Part shown: piece after piece, positions 1 through 5,750 of the stretch
Numbering within the stretch: the first letter of the stretch is position 1
Layout of the letters: each line of letters opens with the position of its first letter
Assembly: GCA_050250795.1 (NCBI GenBank)
Contig: JBFWNZ010000186.1
Location: 1 to 7,300 of the forward strand
Reading direction: 5' to 3'
Source: JBFWNZ01 sp050250795
Lineage (GTDB): Bacteria > Pseudomonadota > Alphaproteobacteria > UBA8366
DNA length: 7,300 nt
Position numbers and translations under genes: made by a program
The notes under the pieces: generated by a model
What the model saw: only the letters and a program-made list of their open reading frames with translations
What the model was told of the DNA's origin: nothing
The model's database searches: none

Positions 1-299
1 GCAAGGGAATCCGGCCCGAGATCGATTCCTACTCCGCCTTCTTCGAGAACGACCGTACGACCGCCACGGGCCTGGCGGGGTATCTGCACGAGCGTTGTAT
101 CCGCCGGGTGTTCCTGGCCGGACTCGCCACGGATTTCTGCGTGCATTATTCCACGGTCGATGCCCGCCGCGCCGGCTTCGAGGCCGTGGTCGTCGAAGAC
201 GCCTGCCGCGGCCTCGACATGGATGGCTCGATGGCCGGCGCAATGGCGGCGATGGCGGAGACGGGCGCGACCTTCACCCATGCCGCGGCCATTGCCTGA
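1..299 (+). CDS. pncA: Nicotinamidase (pyrazinamidase), C-terminal part; 5' end outside window
   Basis: The open frame begins at base 3 (a codon is cut by the window edge) and ends at a TGA at 297-299, giving 98 residues. This is about half of the usual 200-215 residue protein. It belongs to the isochorismatase-like cysteine hydrolase family and would convert nicotinamide to nicotinate plus ammonia in the cytoplasmic NAD salvage pathway. Visible signatures are I-D-S-Y-S-A-F-F near the start, then G-L-A-T-D-F-C-V with the catalytic cysteine codon at 138-140, and later V-E-D-A-C-R-G. All three are typical of PncA rather than of other isochorismatase-fold enzymes. The catalytic Asp, the Lys and most metal ligands lie in the missing N-terminal half. 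The gene converges on dnaE2, 8 bp away, and shows no functional link to it. Family assignment is firm; the substrate is inferred from the motifs. Confidence 0.93.
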   Translation, partial: KGIRPEIDSYSAFFENDRTTATGLAGYLHERCIRRVFLAGLATDFCVHYSTVDARRAGFEAVVVEDACRGLDMDGSMAGAMAAMAETGATFTHAAAIA

Positions 300-307
300 G
301 GGTCCTC

Positions 308-3300
308 TCAATGGAAATCCCGGCTGGGGAACAGCACCTTCGCCTGGGCGCGCGGATGCGAGCGGGCGGGCCCTTCCCGAGACAGCCGTGAGGGCTTCTG
401 CTTGCGGGCAGCGTCGGAGCGCCCGCTCGCCAGTTCATCAGCCGGGATGAAGGGCGGCGCGAAACGGTCGCCGGCGCCCAGGGCATCGAGTTCCGAAGAC
501 CGGTTCTCCATCCGCTCCGCCACGACATGAATCACGATCCCGGCCTTCTGCAGCCGGCCCGAGACCCGCAGCAGGCGCCCCGTCATCACCTCCCGCCGGA
601 ACCGCTCATAGACATCCGGCCAGACCACGATGTTGGCGACCCCCGTCTCGTCCTCCAGGGTCAGGAAGATGACGCCCTGCGCACTGCCCGGACGCTGGCG
701 CACCAGCACCAGCCCGCACACCGTCGCCGCTGCGCCATCCGCCAGGTCCATCAGGGTTCCGGCCGGCGCGACGCCGGTCAGGCCGGGCCGCAGCAGAGCC
801 AGGGGATGGCATTTGAGCGACAGGCAGAGCGCCTGATAGTCCGCCACCACCTGCTCGCCCGGCAGCATCTCCGGCAGGCTCACCGGGGCTTCCTCCGCCA
901 GTTCCGTCTCGCCCATCTGCTCGAACAGCGGCAGCGGCCGTCCGGCAATGCGCTTCACCGCCCATAGCGCCGGCCGGCGCGCCAGCCCCATCGAGCCGAA
1001 GGCATCCCCCTTGGCCAGCGTCTCCAGGACGGCCGGCGCGACGCCGGCCCGGCGCCACAGGGACACCGGATCGGGATAGCCATTGCCGCGCGAATCCACG
1101 ACCTGCTGCGTATCCTCCTGGCTCAACCCCCTGATCTGGCGGAAGCCGAGCCGCAGCGCGAGCCCCGCCATCCCCGGCTCCAAGGTGCAGTCCCAATGGG
1201 AGTGGTTGATGTCCACCGGCCGCACCTCCACCCCATGCTCGCGCGCATCGCGCACGATCTGCGCCGGAGCGTAGAAGCCCATGGGCTGGCTGTTGAGCAG
1301 CGCACAGGCGAAGGCCGCCGGGTAGTGCCGCTTCATCCAGGCGGAGGCATAGGCGAGCAGCGCAAAACTCGCCGCATGGCTCTCGGGGAAGCCGTATTCG
1401 CCGAAGCCCTCGATCTGGCGAAAGCAGCGCTCGGCGAAGTCCCGCGCATAGCCGTTGGCCACCATGCCCGCGATGAAGTCCTTACGGAAGCTGTGTACCG
1501 TGCCGACATGCCGAAAGGTGGCCATGGCGCGGCGCAACCGGTCGGCCTTGTCGGCCGTGAATCCGGCGCCGACGATGGCGATCTGCATCGCCTGCTCCTG
1601 GAACAGCGGCACGCCCAAGGTCCGCTCCAGGACTTTCTGCAAATCCGGGCTCGGATAGGTGACCGTCTCCTTGCCGTCGCGCCGCCGCAGATAGGGGTGC
1701 ACCATGTCGCCCTGGATCGGGCCGGGCCGGACGATGGCCACCTCGATGACAAGGTCGTAGAACTTCCTCGGCTTCATGCGCGGCAGGAACGACATCTGCG
1801 CCCGGCTCTCGACCTGGAAAACGCCGATGCTGTCGGCCACGCACAGCATGTCGTAGGTCTGCGGGTCGTCCTGGGGAATGGTGGCAAGGTCGAACTGGCG
1901 GCCGTGATGCGCCTGGATAAGTTCGAAGCCCTTGCGCAGGCAGGTCAGCATGCCGAGGCTGAGCACATCGACCTTGAGCATCTTCATCGCGTCGAGGTCG
2001 TCCTTGTCCCACTGGATGACAGTGCGCTCCGGCATCGACGCATTCTCGATCGGCACGCTCTCGTCCAGCCGGCCGCGGGCGATGACGAAGCCGCCGACAT
2101 GCTGCGACAGGTGGCGCGGGAAGCCGATCAGCGCGGCGCTCAGATCCAGTGCGAGACGCAGCCGGGGAGCGGCCGGATCGAGGCCCAGGCTGCGAACCCA
2201 GGCATCGTCGATCCCCTGCTGCGACCAGCCCCAGACCTGGCCCGCCAGCGCCGCCACCGTGTCCCGGCTCAGCCCCAGCGCCTTGCCGACCTCGCGAACC
2301 GCACGTCGGGCGCGGTAGTGGATCACGGTGGCGGCCAGCCCCGCCCGTTCGCGGCCATATTTCCGGTAGATGTACTGGATCACCTCCTCGCGCCGCTCAT
2401 GCTCGAAATCGACGTCGATATCGGGCGGCTCGCCGCGTGCGGAACTGATGAAGCGCTCGAACAGAAGCTCGAACTGGTCCGGCGGGATGGAGGTGATGCC
2501 GAGGCAGAAACACACTGTGGAGTTGGCCGCCGAACCGCGCCCCTGACACAGGATTCTCCGGTTTCTGGCGAAGGCGACGATGTCCTGCACGGTCAGGAAG
2601 TAAGGGGCGTAGTTCAATTCCTCGATCAGGGCCAGTTCATGGGCGATCTGCGCCTGGACCTTGGCCGGCACGCCCTGGGGATAGCGCTCCCGCGCCCCCT
2701 GCGCCGTAAGGGCCGCCAGCTCCTGCTGCGGCGTCCGGCCCTCCGTCACGATCTCGTCCGGGTATTCGTATTTCAGTTCATCCAGGCTGAAGCGGCAGCG
2801 CTCGGCGATGACCAGGGTGTTGGCCAGCGCTTCGGGATGGTCCCGGAACAGCGCCGCCATCGCCGCTGCCGGCTTCAGGTGGCGCTCCGCGTTCTTCAGC
2901 AGCCGGAACCCGGCGGTGTCGACGGTGCAGCCCTCGCGGATGCAGGTCAGGACATCGGCCAGCGGCCGCCGGTCCGGCGCATGCATCAGCACGTCGTTGG
3001 TCGCGACCGTGGGCACATCGCAGGCGGCGGCCAACCCCGCGAGACGCGCCAGCCGCTCCGCATCCTCGCCCATGCTGCGGTGGGTGAGCGCCAGATGGAC
3101 CATTCCGCGATTGGTGCCGTTCCACAGACGAAGCTCCCCGGCGAATTCGTCCGACACTGTCTCGGGCGGGATGACGGCCAGGACCGACCCTGCGACATGC
3201 GCCAGGACATCCTGGCGCCGCAGGCGGCAGGTTTTCTTCCGCTCCGCCCGCCGACCGAGGGTGATCAGCCGGCACAGAAGACCGTAAGCCGCGCGGGTGG

Positions 3301-3541
3301 TCGGATAGGCGAGCAGGCTGGCGCCGTCCACGAGGTCGAGGCGGGTCCCGACCAGCAGGCGCATGCCGGCTTTCTTCGCCGCCTCATGCGCCCGCACGAT
3401 CCCGGCGAAGCTGTTGCGATCGGTGACGGCGATGGCCTCCAGCCCCAGCGCCGCAGCCTGCAACATCAGTTCGCGCGGATGCGACGCGCCTTCCAGGAAG
3501 GTGAAGTTGCTGGTCGCCTGAAGCTCGGCATACCGCGCCAT
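308..3541 (-). CDS. dnaE2: Error-prone DNA polymerase DnaE2 (C-family, SOS mutasome catalytic subunit)
   Basis: The product has 1077 residues, the normal DnaE2 length, and ends in the characteristic S-R-D-F-H. It is the translesion polymerase of the ImuA-ImuB-DnaE2 mutasome, homologous to the replicative Pol III alpha subunit. A PHP domain comes first. It begins A-E-L-Q-A-T-S-N-F-T-F, with Thr10 where active PHP domains carry a metal-binding His, so PHP exonuclease activity is unlikely; this is usual for DnaE2. The palm contains Q-G-R-G-S-A-A (333-339) and P-D-I-D-V-D-F, with catalytic Asp376 and Asp378. The third aspartate is Asp525 in K-V-D-V-L-S-L-G. A helix-hairpin-helix region follows at about 795-860 and an OB-fold at about 935-1013. 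The ATG at 3541 was chosen because family similarity begins exactly there (M-A-R-Y-A-E-L) and an SD sits just upstream. The frame stays open to 3775, but that extension only runs antiphase through imuB and is low-complexity. It lies 7 bp after imuB in the same operon. Confidence 0.97.
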   Translation of the reverse strand: MARYAELQATSNFTFLEGASHPRELMLQAAALGLEAIAVTDRNSFAGIVRAHEAAKKAGMRLLVGTRLDLVDGASLLAYPTTRAAYGLLCRLITLGRRAERKKTCRLRRQDVLAHVAGSVLAVIPPETVSDEFAGELRLWNGTNRGMVHLALTHRSMGEDAERLARLAGLAAACDVPTVATNDVLMHAPDRRPLADVLTCIREGCTVDTAGFRLLKNAERHLKPAAAMAALFRDHPEALANTLVIAERCRFSLDELKYEYPDEIVTEGRTPQQELAALTAQGARERYPQGVPAKVQAQIAHELALIEELNYAPYFLTVQDIVAFARNRRILCQGRGSAANSTVCFCLGITSIPPDQFELLFERFISSARGEPPDIDVDFEHERREEVIQYIYRKYGRERAGLAATVIHYRARRAVREVGKALGLSRDTVAALAGQVWGWSQQGIDDAWVRSLGLDPAAPRLRLALDLSAALIGFPRHLSQHVGGFVIARGRLDESVPIENASMPERTVIQWDKDDLDAMKMLKVDVLSLGMLTCLRKGFELIQAHHGRQFDLATIPQDDPQTYDMLCVADSIGVFQVESRAQMSFLPRMKPRKFYDLVIEVAIVRPGPIQGDMVHPYLRRRDGKETVTYPSPDLQKVLERTLGVPLFQEQAMQIAIVGAGFTADKADRLRRAMATFRHVGTVHSFRKDFIAGMVANGYARDFAERCFRQIEGFGEYGFPESHAASFALLAYASAWMKRHYPAAFACALLNSQPMGFYAPAQIVRDAREHGVEVRPVDINHSHWDCTLEPGMAGLALRLGFRQIRGLSQEDTQQVVDSRGNGYPDPVSLWRRAGVAPAVLETLAKGDAFGSMGLARRPALWAVKRIAGRPLPLFEQMGETELAEEAPVSLPEMLPGEQVVADYQALCLSLKCHPLALLRPGLTGVAPAGTLMDLADGAAATVCGLVLVRQRPGSAQGVIFLTLEDETGVANIVVWPDVYERFRREVMTGRLLRVSGRLQKAGIVIHVVAERMENRSSELDALGAGDRFAPPFIPADELASGRSDAARKQKPSRLSREGPARSHPRAQAKVLFPSRDFH

Positions 3542-3545
3542 GCCG

Positions 3546-3551
3546 TCCTCA
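3546..3551 (-). promoter_or_regulatory. Ribosome binding site of dnaE2, overlapping the imuB stop codon
   Basis: The minus strand reads TGAGGA, in which TGA is the imuB stop and GAGGA is a Shine-Dalgarno core 4 nt before the dnaE2 ATG at 3541. A ribosome ending imuB would sit on the dnaE2 initiation site, which favours translational coupling. It also decides the dnaE2 start against the longer open frame reaching 3775. Confidence 0.7.
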
Positions 3552-5069
3552 ATGGAACAGGCCGTGCATGAACCAGCGCGACGGGACGCCGGGGGCGTTC
3601 TTGCGGAAGATCCAGAACTGCCCGCCTTCCGCCGCCTGGACGCGCCAATAGTCGCGGGCGCCGCCGTCCCAGGCGCCGGTGCCGCGCCACCACTCCGGCA
3701 GAATGCGTTCCGGGCCGACGGCCGCCTGGACACGGTAGGACCGCCGCCGCCACCGGAAGCCGCCGGGCGGCGCATCCTTCACGGGAAGGGCCGCCGTCTC
3801 CAGCACCTCCGGCTGGCAGAGCAGCCGAAGCGGCCGGATCGGGTCGCGCGGCCGGTCCCAGCGCGGCGGTGCCGGCAAGGCTGCGGCCGGGACCTCGCGA
3901 TAGGCCCGGTCCGGCATATGGCTCTCCAGCGGCAGGTAGCGGATCACGCGGGCCGCCCCCAGGCGATTGCTCAGGGCGGCGACGAGATCGGTCAGCCGGT
4001 CCGCATCCTGTTCCTGCCGTTCCGCCAGCGCGATCTGCGCCGCATCCAGGGGCTCCGTGACCGTGGCGGCCAGCAGCATGGTCTCGATCCCGAAACCGAT
4101 ATCGAGCCCGTCCAGCCGCTCCGCGAACAGCCGTGCAACGGGCGCGGGATCGCGCAGCGGCCGCCCCGTCCCGACCGACAGGCGCTGCATCCGCCGGTCG
4201 GTGCGGAACAGGGCAAGCTCGAAGCGCCGGCCGCCCCGGCCGTCCTGCGCCAGCATCCGGCACAGACTGTCCAGAAGCCGGTCGAGCGCCGCGGCGATGG
4301 CTTCCGTCGTCGCGACCGGTTCGGCGAAGCCCATCCGGACGCGATGCGAGGCCACGGGCTGCAACGGCGAAACCGGCTCGTCGATATCGCCCAGGGCCTG
4401 ATCCAGGCGCCGCAGCGCATCGAGGCCGCAGCGCGCCGCCAGGGCCGCGCGCGGGATGGCGTACAGATCGCCGACCCAGCGCAGGCCGAGACGGACGAGC
4501 CGGTCGGCAGCAGCCGGATCGAGACGAAGCGAAGCCACCGGCAAGGCGGCAAGGACGCGCCGCTGGCCTCCCGGTGCGACGACCGTCTCCGGCTCCCGGC
4601 CATGACGACTGACGGCCCAGGCCGCACCCGGCGTATCCGCAGCGGCCGACCGGCTGGCCAGCCCCATATCCGTCAGCCGCGCGCCCAGATCGGCGAGGAG
4701 CCTAGCCTCGTCCCCGAACAGATGCGCACAGCCGCTGATGTCGAGCAGCAGCCCCTCCGCCCCATCCGGCGTCACCCAGGGCGTGTAGCGTTCGCACCAC
4801 TGCGCCAGATGGCGCAGCGCTGCGGCGTCGCCGGCCGGATCGGCCGTCGCCATCAGCAGGTCCGGCACCAGGGTCCGCGCGTCCGCCAGCCCCATGCCCG
4901 GCAGGATGCCTTCGACCTCTGCCGCCGCATTCACGGCATAGACCGCCATTGCCCCGTTCGAGGGCAGGACCGCCACCGCCGGCCTATCCCGCCAGCCGGT
5001 CCCCCGCGCCTGCGTCAGCCGGTCCATCGCGAACCGGGGCAACCATATCGAGACGATTCGTCTGGCCAT
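3549..5069 (-). CDS. imuB: ImuB, catalytically inactive Y-family polymerase homologue of the SOS mutasome
   Basis: The product has 506 residues, the usual ImuB size. ImuB has the Y-family fold but serves as a hub that normally joins the sliding clamp, ImuA and DnaE2; it is not a polymerase. The N-terminus reads R-R-I-V-S-I-W-L-P-R-F-A, with no aspartate where DinB has its first metal ligand. The second site reads L-L-L-D-I-S-G-C-A-H-L-F-G, keeping Asp110 but with Ile111 in place of the catalytic Glu. A thumb-like helix-hairpin-helix stretch lies at about 180-215 and a little-finger region at about 230-350. The C-terminal part carries R-P-L-R-L-L and ends W-F-M-H-G-L-F-H, a typical ImuB tail. 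The expected clamp motif is degenerate (Q345-I-A-L-A349). The ATG at 5069 fits the conserved N-terminus and has a GGAGGG SD 9 nt upstream. The first 86 bp overlap imuA. The gene matches its neighbours in base composition. Confidence 0.95.
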   Translation of the reverse strand: MARRIVSIWLPRFAMDRLTQARGTGWRDRPAVAVLPSNGAMAVYAVNAAAEVEGILPGMGLADARTLVPDLLMATADPAGDAAALRHLAQWCERYTPWVTPDGAEGLLLDISGCAHLFGDEARLLADLGARLTDMGLASRSAAADTPGAAWAVSRHGREPETVVAPGGQRRVLAALPVASLRLDPAAADRLVRLGLRWVGDLYAIPRAALAARCGLDALRRLDQALGDIDEPVSPLQPVASHRVRMGFAEPVATTEAIAAALDRLLDSLCRMLAQDGRGGRRFELALFRTDRRMQRLSVGTGRPLRDPAPVARLFAERLDGLDIGFGIETMLLAATVTEPLDAAQIALAERQEQDADRLTDLVAALSNRLGAARVIRYLPLESHMPDRAYREVPAAALPAPPRWDRPRDPIRPLRLLCQPEVLETAALPVKDAPPGGFRWRRRSYRVQAAVGPERILPEWWRGTGAWDGGARDYWRVQAAEGGQFWIFRKNAPGVPSRWFMHGLFH

Positions 5070-5658
5070 CCCTTTCGACCCTCCAGCATCCCCCGCGCCC
5101 GTCGCGGCTGCGGATCAACGTCAGTTCCCATGCGAGCGTCGCCCCCGACCCGGCCGGCACCACCGTCCAGGCCGTCGCCAGCGACAGGGTGCTTCGCGCC
5201 GTGCGCTCCGGCAGGATCAGCAGCCCCGCCACCCCGCCGCCCCGCGCCGCCAGATGCAGCCGGCGGCTGGCCGTGAGATCGAGAGGGCCGGCCACATCGG
5301 CGACGACGGCGGCAAGGGCGGCGCAGCGCAACCCCTCCTCCACCGTCCGCAGCAGCGCCGCATGGGTCGGGCAGCGCACCAGCGTCAGCCCGGCCGGATC
5401 GGCCCCCAGGGCCCGAAGCCCGTCCGGATGAAGCGCCAGCGACTCGCCCTCGCGCTGACACCACAACGCGGGCCCGCCGAAGCCGGACAGCAGCGCCGCC
5501 GCAAGGCTCCAGGCTCCGTCGCCGGCCAGCGCATGCAGCCCGCCCGGCGGGAAATGCGCCGCCACAGGGCCTTCCCCGTCCGGCGTGGAATCGGCCGGAA
5601 GCCGGGGGCCGCCCTCAATGGCGGCGATCTGATTGCGGAGCGCATCGATGGAGATCAT
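4984..5658 (-). CDS. imuA: ImuA, RecA-fold accessory protein of the SOS mutasome
   Basis: From the ATG at 5658 the product has 224 residues, somewhat short for alphaproteobacterial ImuA. ImuA is a RecA/SulA-like cytoplasmic protein needed for DnaE2-ImuB mutagenesis and thought to act through RecA or ImuB contacts. Recognisable blocks are F-P-P-G-G-L-H-A-L-A-G (36-46), P-A-L-W-C (63-67), L-R-A-L-G-A-D-P near 81-88, E-E-G-L-R-C-A-A-L-A-A-V-V (107-119) and L-D-L-T-A-S-R-R-L (126-134). The place where RecA has its Walker A loop reads A-G-D-G-A-W-S, lacking the G-K-T/S, so ATP binding is doubtful. An in-frame GTG at 5670 would add four residues. I prefer the ATG because the GTG lies only 9 nt from the LexA box and the predicted transcript would leave it a leader of about 14 nt. 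Neither start has a clear SD. The stop is TAG at 4984-4986, and the last 28 codons lie within imuB. It is the first gene of the operon. Confidence 0.9.
   Translation of the reverse strand: MISIDALRNQIAAIEGGPRLPADSTPDGEGPVAAHFPPGGLHALAGDGAWSLAAALLSGFGGPALWCQREGESLALHPDGLRALGADPAGLTLVRCPTHAALLRTVEEGLRCAALAAVVADVAGPLDLTASRRLHLAARGGGVAGLLILPERTARSTLSLATAWTVVPAGSGATLAWELTLIRSRDGRGGCWRVERDGQTNRLDMVAPVRDGPADAGAGDRLAG
5079..5084 (-). promoter_or_regulatory. Ribosome binding site of imuB (inside imuA)
   Basis: The minus strand reads GGAGGG, 9 nt before the imuB ATG at 5069. This strong Shine-Dalgarno lies within the imuA coding sequence. It supports ATG 5069 as the true imuB start and hence confirms the 86-bp overlap of the two genes. 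Confidence 0.75.
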
Positions 5659-5679
5659 CTGCCGCTGCACAATTCGTTT

Positions 5680-5694
5680 GTTCTTTTTTTGTTC
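5680..5694. promoter_or_regulatory. LexA-binding site (alphaproteobacterial SOS box)
   Basis: The plus strand reads GTTC, seven T's, then GTTC, an exact match to the alphaproteobacterial LexA box GTTC-N7-GTTC. On the coding strand of imuA it appears as GAAC-N7-GAAC. It ends 21 nt before the imuA ATG and its upstream half overlaps the proposed -10 element, so bound LexA would block RNA polymerase. RecA-stimulated LexA self-cleavage after DNA damage should therefore switch on imuA, imuB and dnaE2 together. The motif match is seen directly; the regulation is inferred from the conserved wiring of this cassette in other alphaproteobacteria. Confidence 0.92.
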
Positions 5695-5720
5695 TAACGC
5701 TTCCCGATACCCGGCGTCAA
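5691..5720 (-). promoter_or_regulatory. Predicted sigma-70-type promoter of the imuA-imuB-dnaE2 operon
   Basis: On the minus strand a -35 element TTGACG (rc of 5715-5720; five of six consensus bases) is followed by an 18-nt spacer and a -10 element TAGAAC (rc of 5691-5696; four of six). Transcription would start near 5684, giving a leader of about 26 nt to the ATG at 5658. The -10 contains the upstream GAAC of the LexA box, which fits a repressible SOS promoter. The -35 lies only about 30 nt past the stop of the upstream flavoprotein gene. No other good promoter pair was seen in this spacer. Confidence 0.7.
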
Positions 5721-5750
5721 CGGCTCACAGAGCAGTTCGGACAGGCCGTA

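Noticed and set aside
297..310. Imperfect inverted repeat TGAG...CTCA spanning both convergent stop codons, considered as a bidirectional terminator
   Set aside because: The stem is only four pairs plus a possible G-U, and no T tract follows on either strand.
95..450. Plus-strand frames of 96-98 codons overlapping the end of pncA
   Set aside because: They are out-of-frame Arg/Gly/Pro-rich readings of pncA and of the dnaE2 3' end, with no RBS or motif.
1196..3571. 791-codon open frame on the plus strand, antisense to dnaE2
   Set aside because: It is an antisense shadow of dnaE2 produced by high-GC codon bias. Its translation is Arg/Gln/His-rich and low-complexity with no recognisable domain, and dnaE2 opposite is unmistakable.
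3542..3775. 78-residue N-terminal extension of dnaE2
   Set aside because: The extension runs out of frame through the conserved C-terminus of imuB and is Gly/Ser/Arg-rich. Family similarity begins at the ATG at 3541, which has its own SD.
3540..5276. 578-codon open frame on the plus strand, antisense to imuB and part of imuA
   Set aside because: The composition is dominated by Arg, Pro, Gln and Ala with no family motifs, and it lies wholly opposite well-supported genes.
5684..5690. Run of seven T's, considered as the T tract of a plus-strand terminator
   Set aside because: No GC-rich stem precedes it on the plus strand. It is fully explained as the N7 spacer of the LexA box.
5722..5750. Possible hairpin (ACGGC...GCCGT) after the flavoprotein stop, considered as a terminator
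   Set aside because: The stem is five pairs with a loop of about 20 nt and no following T run. It is too weak to call a terminator.
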